Source of the DNA: Notospermus geniculatus
Taxonomy: Eukaryota; Nemertea; Pilidiophora; Heteronemertea; Lineidae
DNA length: 64,000 nucleotides
Reading direction: 5' to 3'
Assembly: GCA_002633025.1 (NCBI GenBank)
Contig: NMRB01001630.1
Span: 99,677-163,676 of the forward strand
The translations under genes were made by a program, and so were the position numbers. Below, piece after piece: positions 33,818 through 45,800 of this stretch. The notes beneath the pieces are model-generated. The model made no database searches. It was not told where the DNA came from and saw only the letters and a list, made by a program, of their open reading frames with translations. How positions within the stretch are numbered: position 1 is the stretch's first letter; every line of letters begins with the position of its first letter.

Positions 33818-36800
33818 CTGAAATATAATACATGTACATGTATATATGTACTATCGATAGTATTGCATTTTGCATTTTCGGTACAAAATAACGTTGTTGT
33901 TAACGTTTACGTTTATCGTTTGATTTCTAAACCTCCCTAAAATCCCTGAACATCCCTCACTACAAGTGTCCAAAGTGGCAGGCCGTGGATATCTGATTTG
34001 GTACTTAGGGTTAAATTCAGTCTGGACACTAGAGGGACATGAATGATGACTCTTGTGAGAGTGATCACTCAACAATCTGCATCATCACCTACCCAAACAA
34101 TTGCCTCTTCCTCGGGCTCGAACCTCGTTCTCAGAAAATGGGGTATAAACTGAAAATAAGAGAGATAATGGAGAGGGTATAGTGTAAGGAACAAACGGGT
34201 CCCGCGTGTGCTACGTAGTTATAACTGCAAGATCTCGACATTGTGCCAAAAACTCCAAGCACTCGAGCATTCGACGCCATGAAGTCTGCGGTTGGCGGGT
34301 GAACGTTGTTCTACTCCCGTCCACAACTTCCAGGTATGGGCACGGCGTGTCCCGGTGTTACATCCGCCAGTGTTCCCCATCTGTGAGTGTTCCCATCCTA
34401 TTGTTTGACGGAATAAGCGGCGACTTGACAATAGAAGACACACAGAGAAACATGTCGATCTATCTGCCAGCGTTTCCCAAACAATAAGGGGGACACACTC
34501 ACCCACAGAAACACTGGCAGATATAACACTGGCACAAGGTTGGCAAAGAATGAGATCAGCTTACCGGATTATTCATATACTCCCAGAGGACGCCGACCCA
34601 GTGGACTTTAAAGGCCCCTTTATCGACATCACCTTCGGCAAACCATTCGGTTGGCGAAATATAGCCTGGATTGGTGCCTGCAGTACTATCGCCAAGTTCT
34701 GAAAACGTTAAAATGCTTATTACACTACATTGTATATTAAGAAAATGTCACATTCAGTAAGTTGCTGTGGTTGATCAACACACCGTACCATCGAACCGCC
34801 CAAACTCTTCTTGTTGGTCTGCATTCTTCGCGACAGCCAGCAAATCTTGATTACACAACCAAATATATGTAGTTCAAGCTCGACCACAATACTGTATATA
34901 GTAGGGAGTTTTCGCAAAGCCCCCGAAACGCCAACGCCAACGCTAAACCCATTGTTCGATGCCACGAAGAGAGCGCCGAACAAAAGGATAGACGTTCGCG
35001 TCGGCGTTTCGGGGGCTTTGCGAAAACTCTCTAATTTTAGGGAGTTTTCGCAAATCCCCCAAATCGCCAACGCGAACGTCTATCCTTTTGTTCGGTGCTC
35101 TCTTCGTGGCATCGAACAATAGGTTAGGCGTTCGCGTTGGCGTTTCGGGGGCTTTGCGAAAACTCCCTATTCATAAAGACCCCGAAACGTCTATCCGTTT
35201 GTTCGGTGCTCTTTTCGTGGCATTCAAAAATGGGTTTGGCGTTCGCGTTGGCGTTTCGGGGGATTTGCAAAAACTCCCTAGTTTTCGCAAAGCCCCCGAA
35301 ACGCCAACGCAAACGTCAATCCCATTGTTCAATGCCACGAATAGAGCAGCGAACACTATAGAATTGACGTTCGCGTCGGCGTTTCGGGGGCTTCCCAAAA
35401 ACTAGAGAATTTTCGCAAAGCGCCCGAAACGCCGACGCGAACGTCAGTCCTGTTGTTCGCTGCTCTCTTCGTAGGTTTGGCGTTGGCGTTAGCGTTTCGC
35501 CGGGGCGCTTTGCGAAAATTCTCTACTCCGTCATTCCCGAAACCCGAATCTTCAATTCGAGAAAGACAAAAAATAACTTCACGTGACCAGTTTCGGTTCA
35601 ACTTACCGATAAAGTTGCCCTGCATATTCACCTGCTTCGATGCATTTGCCTTGACGAAGATATCCCTGGCCCCGCTTGGAATGACTGTTATCCTGTGCCA
35701 ACCTTGTTTTTGCCCATAGAATGTACCGCGAACCACACGACATGTCGTCCCGTCTCCATCACAAACACCGCATACATCTCTTCGTTTCCTCGAGTAGAAG
35801 TTTTCGTCATCACATCCAACTGTCTGCGGTGAGGGAGAGAAAGAGATGACACAACACGTAGTGGCCACCGCACGGATCTATTGATCGACGAGGAGTATAG
35901 TAGTGAGGTTTCGCAAATCTGACGAAACACGAAGTACGAAATTGGACTTCATTTCCATGACGTACCGGTAATGTATTTCAGGAGATGCTTGGTGCCACGA
36001 ATATTTCCTGCTGCAATGGCGTCTTAGCGTATGACGTTAGGCCATGTAAAAAAAGTTGGTTAGCATCCTTCCACTCTCAATTTTCTGAGGAGGGCGGGAG
36101 GTTTTTAAAAATTTTTTATTGAGCTTGAGATGCATGTTACCATGGTAATCATGGCAACCTGAGGGAAATTCCAAGTGTAATAGGTATGAATTGAAACAAA
36201 AACTACTTTCTATCCTTTAAAACCGTGTTGTTTTATTTAAGCATCCCAGCCTACAATTTTATCACTCTTTTGGCAGTTTTTGAAAGTTTTTTTTGAAAAT
36301 AAAAAAATTTAAAAAAAATTTGAGGAGGGGGTGATTTCCATGGCGGGAGGGGATGCTAACCAACTTTTTAATACATGGCCTTATAGAACGATAGCGTTGC
36401 CGTGTATATTAAACTTCGAAATTTATCTTTCGTTTCCACTCCTACCAAATGGAAATTTTAAAAAAGAGACACCATAACTCTCTCGGTCTTACATGATATG
36501 CTAAAAGACGCACTGGCAGCAGGGGCATTTGTGGTACCAACCATCTCCAGAAATACATGTACATTAGTTCCTGGAAATGAAGTTGAATTTCGTATTTCGT
36601 ACTTTGTGTTTCGTCAGATTTGCGAAACCTCACTAGTAATATCAGTATTGGGAAAGTGTAACATCAGAAACCCAATGTTGTATTCCCAGCCTTAAACATA
36701 CCATGCATATGCCATCAACACACATGTCGTCCTGCCCATCTCGACATTTGAAACCATCCGGCACCTTGTGGAAGTCCCACATGGATGTTCCTTTCTTGTT

Positions 36801-39800
36801 GCATTGGTTTCCACAAGCCGGCGTACCTATAAACGACATGAAAGTCAAGACTTTCGAGAGGAACAATACATGTACTCTCGGTGTATTCCTGCATACACAC
36901 AGCTAAAGTGTTTTTCACATTGAACTGGCCAAAGGTACTTAGTTGAACTCAGGAATGTGACCAGATCACATTTACCAAGAGGTAGTGGTGTTGCTAGTCT
37001 CGCGCAACCAGCCCCTCGGTCATACTCCGAGGTCGTTAGACCGAGGGTCTGGCACGGAACGCAATTCTCATTGATCGACCTCAGTAACATTATTATTTAT
37101 GATCATGCCATTACAGTTTAGTGACAAGAGGTCAGCCAAGTGCCTTTGGCCAGTTCAATGTGAAAAACACTTTAGCGGAAAACTATTGGTAGCACTACTC
37201 GAAATCAAAACCACGAGTATCAAACTGAAAGCACAACCGACAAGACGTTAAAATTCCGAGAATACTGATACTAGCCTAACCTGATCCTGTATTAAACAAC
37301 TCATGATCAGAGCCGAAGAAAAGTATGTGGTAAAGCGCAGCCAAAGAAGAAAAACTTCACGGGTTACCACGGGTTGGAAGGTGAAAGGGGGGTTTACACG
37401 TTTCAGCATGTTGAAAGTGTTGAACGTTGTTGAAAGCTGTTGAACCGTCTAAACCCCCTTTCAACAGGTCTTTCAACAAGTTGCCAAAATAGCTTCATGT
37501 TCCTAATTCTGGCAACATGTTGAAAGATGTTGAAAGACCGTGTTGAAAGGGGGTTTAGACGGTTCAACAGCTTTCAACAAGGTTCAACAGCTTTCAACAT
37601 TTAACACCTTTCAACTACAGTAATTTGCCCTTCGAAGATAGCTTTTTGAAGACATACCGCTCAAACTGTAAATGCCCGGAATATTCATTTCATAGTCTTT
37701 TTCTCTTCCCGGCACACGTTTGCATCCCTCAGCGTAGAGTTCCCATATCGTTTTGCTGCTCAGACTTCTATCGCACTCTTCTTGTGACTGAATACAGAAA
37801 AAACAGATATCACGAATTCAGAATTCAGACATGGAAATTTGCCTCATTACAACTTTATGCATTTCGATTAAAGGAGCACTGATTTGTATTGCATCGCAAA
37901 TACGTTGTTTGACTGCCGACGTAGAGGGAGCCACCTAGCGGCAGCAAGACGAACTACAAAAATCCATTACAAAATGTAGGTCGTAAATCGGGTCAATTCG
38001 CCGACAACCTAGTTAGTTCCTGGGTTGGAGACTGGCGCGGTGGCGCCGGCTGTCGAGAAAAAGTGGAAATACCGCGATCCTTTAACGTAATGTATGATAA
38101 GTGTGTTGTGTTGTCGTTACCTTTTTCCTGCATTTCCGCATCTTGTAACTCAACCCAGTGCAAACCCGACCGAAACTCTTAGGCGTTGGGTCGTTACATT
38201 TTCGTTTCGCAAGCTGCACACCATCACAATCTCTAGAACAAGGACCGAAGGCGGTCCATGGACCCCAACCACCGTCTACAGCATTGTCTGTTGAGTGGCC
38301 AGGAGGGACTGGTTGGACTGTGTTCGCATTCTTATCGGCGATATTGTCCAGGCAGTTTGAAAATTCAGACCTGTTGGAGGACACAAAGTACAACACTTAA
38401 AGCGAACTAGTCATGCCAGTTAAGGGGTCTGAATAAAACATCAAACGCCGCCATTTTGAATCAATTACTTTACTCACATTGGGAATTCATTGCCTACTAT
38501 GAGCACATTTGCACAACTGCTGTGGCTTTGCTGCCTTCGAATAGCATTTAGAACATGGCCAACTGCAAATCTAGGCTCACGTAGGGATGTAACCCGCTAA
38601 AATATATTCGGAATTTGTAATATTGAATTGTGAATTTCGTGGGCCAGGAAATTATTCTTAGTGTCATTTTTGACTGCCGCGACTTATTCCCTTTAAAATT
38701 CGTTTCTTCTGAGACTCATGATTTCTTGATTATACGAAGGCTTTCGATACTCTACGAAGTATCCATTATGCTGGTCAATAGTATCAACTTTGTATATTAC
38801 ATTAGTGCAGTTAAACACTGCCCATCGTTACCGAAGGGTTTATTCGGACAGGAGGTTGGTCAGTCTGATATACAGCACTTGCTTTGTCAGTAGGTAGAAG
38901 CGAAAAGCCTGCACCAGGCGCGGGTCCAGGGGAGGGGGTCCAGGGGAGGGCGCGCCGCCGGGGCCCCCCCCCCCCCACCTTTCGGCCAACAAATCAGCTG
39001 TAAAGTTGACCGTGAAATTCTGAAATTTGAGGCAAATCATTGAAATTCACCGCAGATTTCAATGTTTCTAGCACAGTGCGCTCCCTCTTTTCCGAAATCG
39101 TGGATTCGCCCCTGTGCACTGAATACCGGTAGCACATGAAACAACTTACAACAAGAACTGCTCCAATTCATATTTACTGCACTCCGACCACCCCTGACCA
39201 ACACGTTGGTCAGCCATAAGTCCTCCCGGGCATCTATTCTTGTATTGTCCGTAGTATTCATCTGCCATACCAAGTCTGAAAGATACAATAGGCCGAGCGT
39301 CGAGTATAATGATTGGCTGATGGGAAAGGTCAGGGTTAGGGTCAGCCTTAAGCCTAGTTTATAGCCCTGTTTACACTACATAAAAACCCGCGTCTCACCC
39401 GAGCTTTTTCTGTCTACACCTGTTAAAAGCGCGGGTCTAATGACCCGGGGATGAAAAGTCCGGGCTTTTTGAACCCTCCGATTTCGAAGGGTTTTTGGAG
39501 GCCTTAATTTAGACCCGCGTCTCCTGCGGGTTTTTTAAGTAGTGTAGACGCAATAGACCCGGGCTTTGTCTAGTTCTTGAACACCGCGACAGGCGGCGTG
39601 TCTTGTGGGCATGCGCGGTAAAAAGCCAGCACTCTAGACTGGTTCCCGTCTTTGCCGCTCCACCCGCTGGCGCTCCTGTTCCGCTATACAAAGACAGGTC
39701 CGGGGTGCCATCTTGGATGCACGAATGACGTAGTTCTAGGTTATTTATAGAACATCAACCAGGAAACCCCCTACATGTTAAACATCGCGCCCAAACTAAA

Positions 39801-42800
39801 AATCTCAACTGTCATGAAAAATTCGGTAAAACTTTGCAGTTCTCGATAAAATAGAGATTGCTTTGGCGCCGGAATCAATTCAGCAGCAGCAAGGGGTACG
39901 CATAGGGCCTATTGAGACTCTGAATAAGGCATCGAAGTAGTCGTGTGCATGCCTTCTGTTGTTGAGGAGAAAGTGACCCACTCACCTCGTAATCTACAGC
40001 CCAAAGGCAGCCTCCTGTTATCCCAGTGTCTTATCCCCGCAGGGTCAGTCCAAACACACATGCTACATGCATACCGGTACTATCCTGGGGCTTATACACA
40101 TGATACATGCTCTCAATACACGAAATACTCGATCCACGTGCGTTTTCTATATTTAGCATAACGGTCAAAACATTGCGCAAATACCTGCGCAGAACGTATG
40201 CGCAACAAGGATGCGCAGTAGATTCGGCCGGAATCCCGGCCCAAGATGGTGCCCCGGACCTGTCGTTGTATAGCTGAGCGCCAAAAATGTGCAGCGGCAA
40301 CGACGGGAACCAGTCTACCAGCACTCCAATTTAGCGCCTCCTCTTCGTGAAGAGTGCGTGCCAGTAGCGACCCTATCGCCGGGCGTAGCAATTAAGTTCA
40401 GCTAGATTTTAGTAGTGTAGACGCTCGCCGGGTCTCAGGCGGGTTTTTTTCAGGCCTGGGCTTGACACGGGCTCAAAAAGCCCGGGGATTTCTATGTAGT
40501 GTAACCACAGCAAATACTTCGACGACATAAGCCTACTTCATTAGGTCGGCGTCCAGATTTTGATCGCGCGTCGGACGCCGATGGTCGTGCGTCGAAGTAT
40601 AAACTAGGCTTTAGGCCTATATAGTCTAGGCTGTAAGGGCAAAAATTCGTCGGAATTCCGCAAATTGGTATTAAGCTACGAAATTTGGCACAGTGGTAGA
40701 GTTTTTGATGCTTATTAATTTCAGGACGGTGTCACCCGTCCTGAAATTAATAAGCATCAAAAACTCTACCACTGTGCCAAATTTCATAACTTTATACCAA
40801 TTTGCGGAATTTTTACCCTTACAGCCTGGACTATATATGATCATACAGAGGATACAGGTCCGTTGATGACGCACGCGACAGCTCACTCTAGGTATGCGTA
40901 TCTCTCAGCCACGATGATTACGTCATAAACAAGTTGTCGCAGAAAGTAATGCAAGAAAAAGCGCTGTGAATTATTACACTGATGATTTCTACCTTTATCG
41001 TACCGTGTATGAAGAAGGCCATGGGCCCGTATTCAATAAGGGTGATCATCGCACGTTTAGGGGTGTTTTGGCCTAATCAGCGTACAAATTCTGCATTACA
41101 CAGGTTAAAGGCCTAGAAAACCATTGTCTGATATCTGCACGGTGGTTCACCAGAGGCGTTTATCCGCAGGATAATCACACGCGTCTAACTATCCTGCGTC
41201 TAAGTCAAAGAGCGTAAAGGAAATGTTGAACGATCAGGCAGGCTTGTCTAGAATTTTTCCAACACTTTCTATTGTCCTCCCACACTAAGACGCAGGAATG
41301 TTAGACGCGTGTAATCATCGTGTGGGTAAAATGCCAGGGATCAGGCAGCTTACAGAACGTAGAACAATAGTTTCTAGGCCTATATTAACCTGTGTAATGC
41401 AGAATTTGTACGCTGATTTAGCTAAACACCCTTATTGAATACGGCCCCTTGTGTCTAAATCCAAAACAAGTACATGTATTCCTCTAAATCCTCAGATTTA
41501 TGGGTACACATCGGATATTCAAGCTGACGGATAGACCACGCCCCCTCAATCACACTATAAAAGGGTTACGTAGTTCTCTTCAAAGGCATGACCAATGGGC
41601 AAGTTCCGCGCACTACCACCATGGCAGAATGACGTCCGGCCGACTTCAGTATGGTCAATTTCAAGGTCTCCGCGTTCGATTACGATACGATCGGTTTGCG
41701 ATTGATTCGAATGACGGGTTTTGTGACTTTTACACAGCGGTCACCCTAGGCCTTCTGACCCAGTGGGATCAATTTCAAATCCAGACTACGTGTTGATTTC
41801 ACAACCCAGCATGCGACAGAGCGAAGTTCCTTCAGACATTCACAGAGAACCCAACCTTAGCCATTCACGGTGAAGTCCCTTTGTAATACTAGCGTCCCAC
41901 TGGCGAATTTTGGCCTGCGACAAGGGACGAATGAAAAAATCGCAGCTCTTCGTAGACTGTCGTCTATGTTCGCAGTGATTTTCTGGCTCTATGATCCTAC
42001 AATGTATGCGAAACACATTAATACTAAATATCGCAGCTTGTCGAGGGAATGTCGCAGACTTCAGATTCGCCCCTTGTCGTGGGAAAAAGTCGCCAGTGGG
42101 ATGCATATGAAATATGGGCGGTCACGCAAGGTTTTAATGAGGTGGACACTTGTACCCATAAATCTGAGGATTTAGAGTATGTTCGAGTTTGGGCTTAAAT
42201 TATTTGCTGAATAAGATTGCATCATACGTACGTGTGCGACAGTTCATGTGTTACCAGACGACCCATGTATCGTTCGAGAGCCGCGAGTGTTTTCGCAACA
42301 TCGAAATGATCATTTGCACCGGCACAGTGGAATTTTGGATTGCATGCTCCCCAGCGCATTGCTCGACCGTAGATATAAGAACCTGGAGAGAATGTTTTTG
42401 GAAAATTCAATGCATTTTGACCACATACATGTAGGCCTAGAAATTGCGTAATCTGATTCAATCAGGATGTTACATCCGAAACAAGATGAGAGTCTTCAAG
42501 TATAGCTGCACAAGTTTTGGTTGGCAGAGAAAAATGTGGTATATCTCATCACCTACCTGGTGAACGCGTACCAAACATACCCGTAACACTGTAAAAATGG
42601 ATTTTATATTGTGCAGGTTGCTTGTTACACAATACCAACTACAAACCACAAAACTGATGCTTTGCGACTTTTTGTCGCCGTACGAACTATTCATGGGGTT
42701 GGACAGACACCCCGAGTATTGGTGACGGTCATGAACGAAGAGCCGTGTCAAATCAAATCATGATGTCATATCAGCAGCCATCGAACCTGCACCAGCCATA

Positions 42801-45800
42801 AACATGACCGACGGTTCCATTCAAAGGCTGAAGAACTTCCTTTCAGCCCAATGAACCTGCCACCATTGAGGAAGTTGCAATTTACCCAGAAAAGAAGAAG
42901 GCAGCGTCCCAACCCACATCGCCATTCCCTGCCCTTGATCCACCAGGGAGAAACGTTGTCTGGTAATGCTCGCAAAAGGAATCTAGGTCCTTATAAGCAT
43001 TGGTCTGAAAGGAAGAATATCATTCATATCCTGGAAGATGAAGCAGTAATCTCGACATCCGTGCAGGCACTTTTTCGCCAACTTTGCGTCTGAACAACTG
43101 CCTTTAGTTTCCAGACACCATTCCAAACCCAACGATCGACTGCGAATCTGCTGTGCATGTTACGAGAATGAACAGAAACTGAACGATGAAACAGTTGTTG
43201 CTTTATAACATCGTCGATATTTCCCATCACTCGCACATTTTGGAAGGCCAACGATGAGCAATTCTCAAAAACTGTCTTGGCACTACTGGTTACTTCCGTT
43301 TTAATAAGGCTTTTCAGGCCTAGTTTTTTTACCAACCTCCTGCGTTGTGTTCTGAATGAATACGACTTTGGTAATGTACACGTGGATCCTGTAGCCTAAC
43401 GAAGGGAGAAAGTACCACATCTGAACCTGCAATGGAATGATATCTTGACGATTTAAAGCAATAGGAACGCTTCACAAATTCTAGCGATGTCAGGTGTAAC
43501 GTTTTTCAGTGTGGCCGTTTTTCTGTGTGATTCCCATTTTTCGGAACACACCATGCACACTGGGAAACGGACTCGCTGTTTCTCTGTGTGTCGGTTATTG
43601 TCATGTCGCCGCTTATTCCGTCAATCTATTGTAATGTTACACTGGCACACGGGCCTCACTGAAAAACGTCACACCTGTTCAACGACAGACCCTTTCGACA
43701 AAGATGGCCGCCCTATATTTGTTGTTCTCTACCTGTTTCATGACGTCCATAATGTGCTTCCTCATTTTAGCAGGATCATTACTCCCGATGGGCGAGCTGT
43801 AAAATGCATCCTGATACTCTTTGTCCACAAAGATTGCCAATTCCAGTCGAAGTTTCCTGTTCGACGATAGTCGTCTGTAACTGGGGGTTTGACTTCCTTC
43901 GTATCGCAGCGGTGTGATCACTCGATTGATTGTAACTGAAAAACACAATTTAAGGTGGCGATTGTAACTGAAAAACACAATTACAAGGTGGTGATCAATT
44001 TTATGACGTGAATTACTGTCCTACAGTTCAAAACATTAGCTTTTTACAGAGGTAAAATGTTTTGAAATCACTCAGGTCCTGAGCGCCTATTGGTTGCCCC
44101 ATTGCCTATTTGATTACGTCATTTCCTGAAACGGCGTTCAAATACTGACCCGAACGGATTCTGATTGCTGGACATGGGTTTACATCAAATATAGTACCTA
44201 GGTAGCACCAACCGCCCCAACATACAGGTAGGCTACATGTACGTGTACATTCCCAGCAACAGTGTTTTTACCAATGTTTTTGGCCTTGCATTCTTCATCT
44301 CACTATAGGTACGGTATATACCAAAAATGGTTTCAAGATGGCCGGTCTGGCGGCCATATTGGGTTTGTAGCAATGATTAGAAAATGAATCGACCATCATT
44401 AATCGACTTTTTGTTCAGTACCTGGTTGGTTATATGATCTTTTCTGTCGTGTTCTAACATCCCTCTTCATGGAGTAAACAGCATGAGTATCTGTTGACCG
44501 TCTACGCCTCATCTTACGATCAGCGTTTTTGGAAATCGGGACAATGCTGTAATCATCATTCTCACCGTACAAAGTGGCCTCCTGAAAATGGATAACGAAA
44601 GGAAACATGAAGATAACTATCTAGTGCATTCTAAAATACATTTTTTTTCTTTTCTGGTCTCTCCAACTGAAAAGTGCCTGAGGAAGACCCCGGTTGGGGT
44701 CGAAAATTCGCAAGTTTCTGGAAGTTGACTTCTTGATATTTATTATTTATTATTTATTATTTGTGTGTCAATTTTTGTGCTTTCTTCTTTGTTGGATTTT
44801 TTTTAAAGATTCGGCAATCGGGATGGCTTCCCCGTCAAAGCTCAAAATTCAGGACGTACCTTCCCTTCACAGAGGTCCAGCACCACGAATCCTTCGAACA
44901 CTCCGTTTTCCGCAAATTTACCATAGTGAACACAGCCTTGTGGGTATTGGAATGTGTTGGAGACAGTCTTGTCTATAAATACGTCTGAAAATAAATAATG
45001 GACGCACGATAGAACGAGTGCCCTTCGAGGGCTCAGACTCCAGAGCCCTCAGTCTGCTTTTATTCATGTATACTGGCTGATGTGATAAGCGGAATTTTCA
45101 TAGCTATAAAGGTCTGTGGACACAGGTGTAACGTTTTTTAGTGTGGCCATTTTTCTGTGTGATTCTCATTGTTCGGAAAACACTGGGAAACGGACTCGCT
45201 GTTTTTCTGTGTGTCGCTCATTGTCAAGTCGCCGCTTATTCTGGCACACGGGCCTCACTAAAAAACGTTACACCGGCAACATCTTCTCGACATTTTTCCA
45301 GACTTTGTTGGACGAGTGTTGTCTACTGATAGCGGAAAAGATATTTCCGACAAGTTATCCAATGATCCTGTAATTTGTTGGCCAATGTATACGAGGTCAA
45401 ACGATCAGGAATGTTGTTCAAATGCTGGGGAAATGATGCCAGTGTACACACAGCTTAAAGGAGCAGTGGTCGGGACCTTTGCAACTGTATGGTCCACAAT
45501 CATTAATATATAGATCTTACATTGTTGAGAAAGGTTAGCAGGAGCTATGTCAACGGTATGCTCCATATGCAATGTGAACCGCCGCCCGCCAGTGGAAAGT
45601 TCTATTTGACATTTTGTTCCGTTACAGGTGACATCGGGAAAGGCTACAGTGTCGACCACTGAAAAAGGAATGATTCAGGAGATTGATGAAAATGCCACTT
45701 GACCCATGATCTTCTCATCAAAAGAAGATCAGCCCTTCTCAAGTCCCTTTCCTTTCACGCGACAGACGTGTTCCCATGATTGGCTATTTTCATTGAATGT

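Noticed and set aside
42557-42588. 32-nt candidate micro-exon with good acceptor (ccatttttacag) and donor (gtaggt) within the protease
   Set aside because: Its length breaks the frame between the 43333 and 42382 exons in every phase, and its translation matches no catalytic-domain strand.
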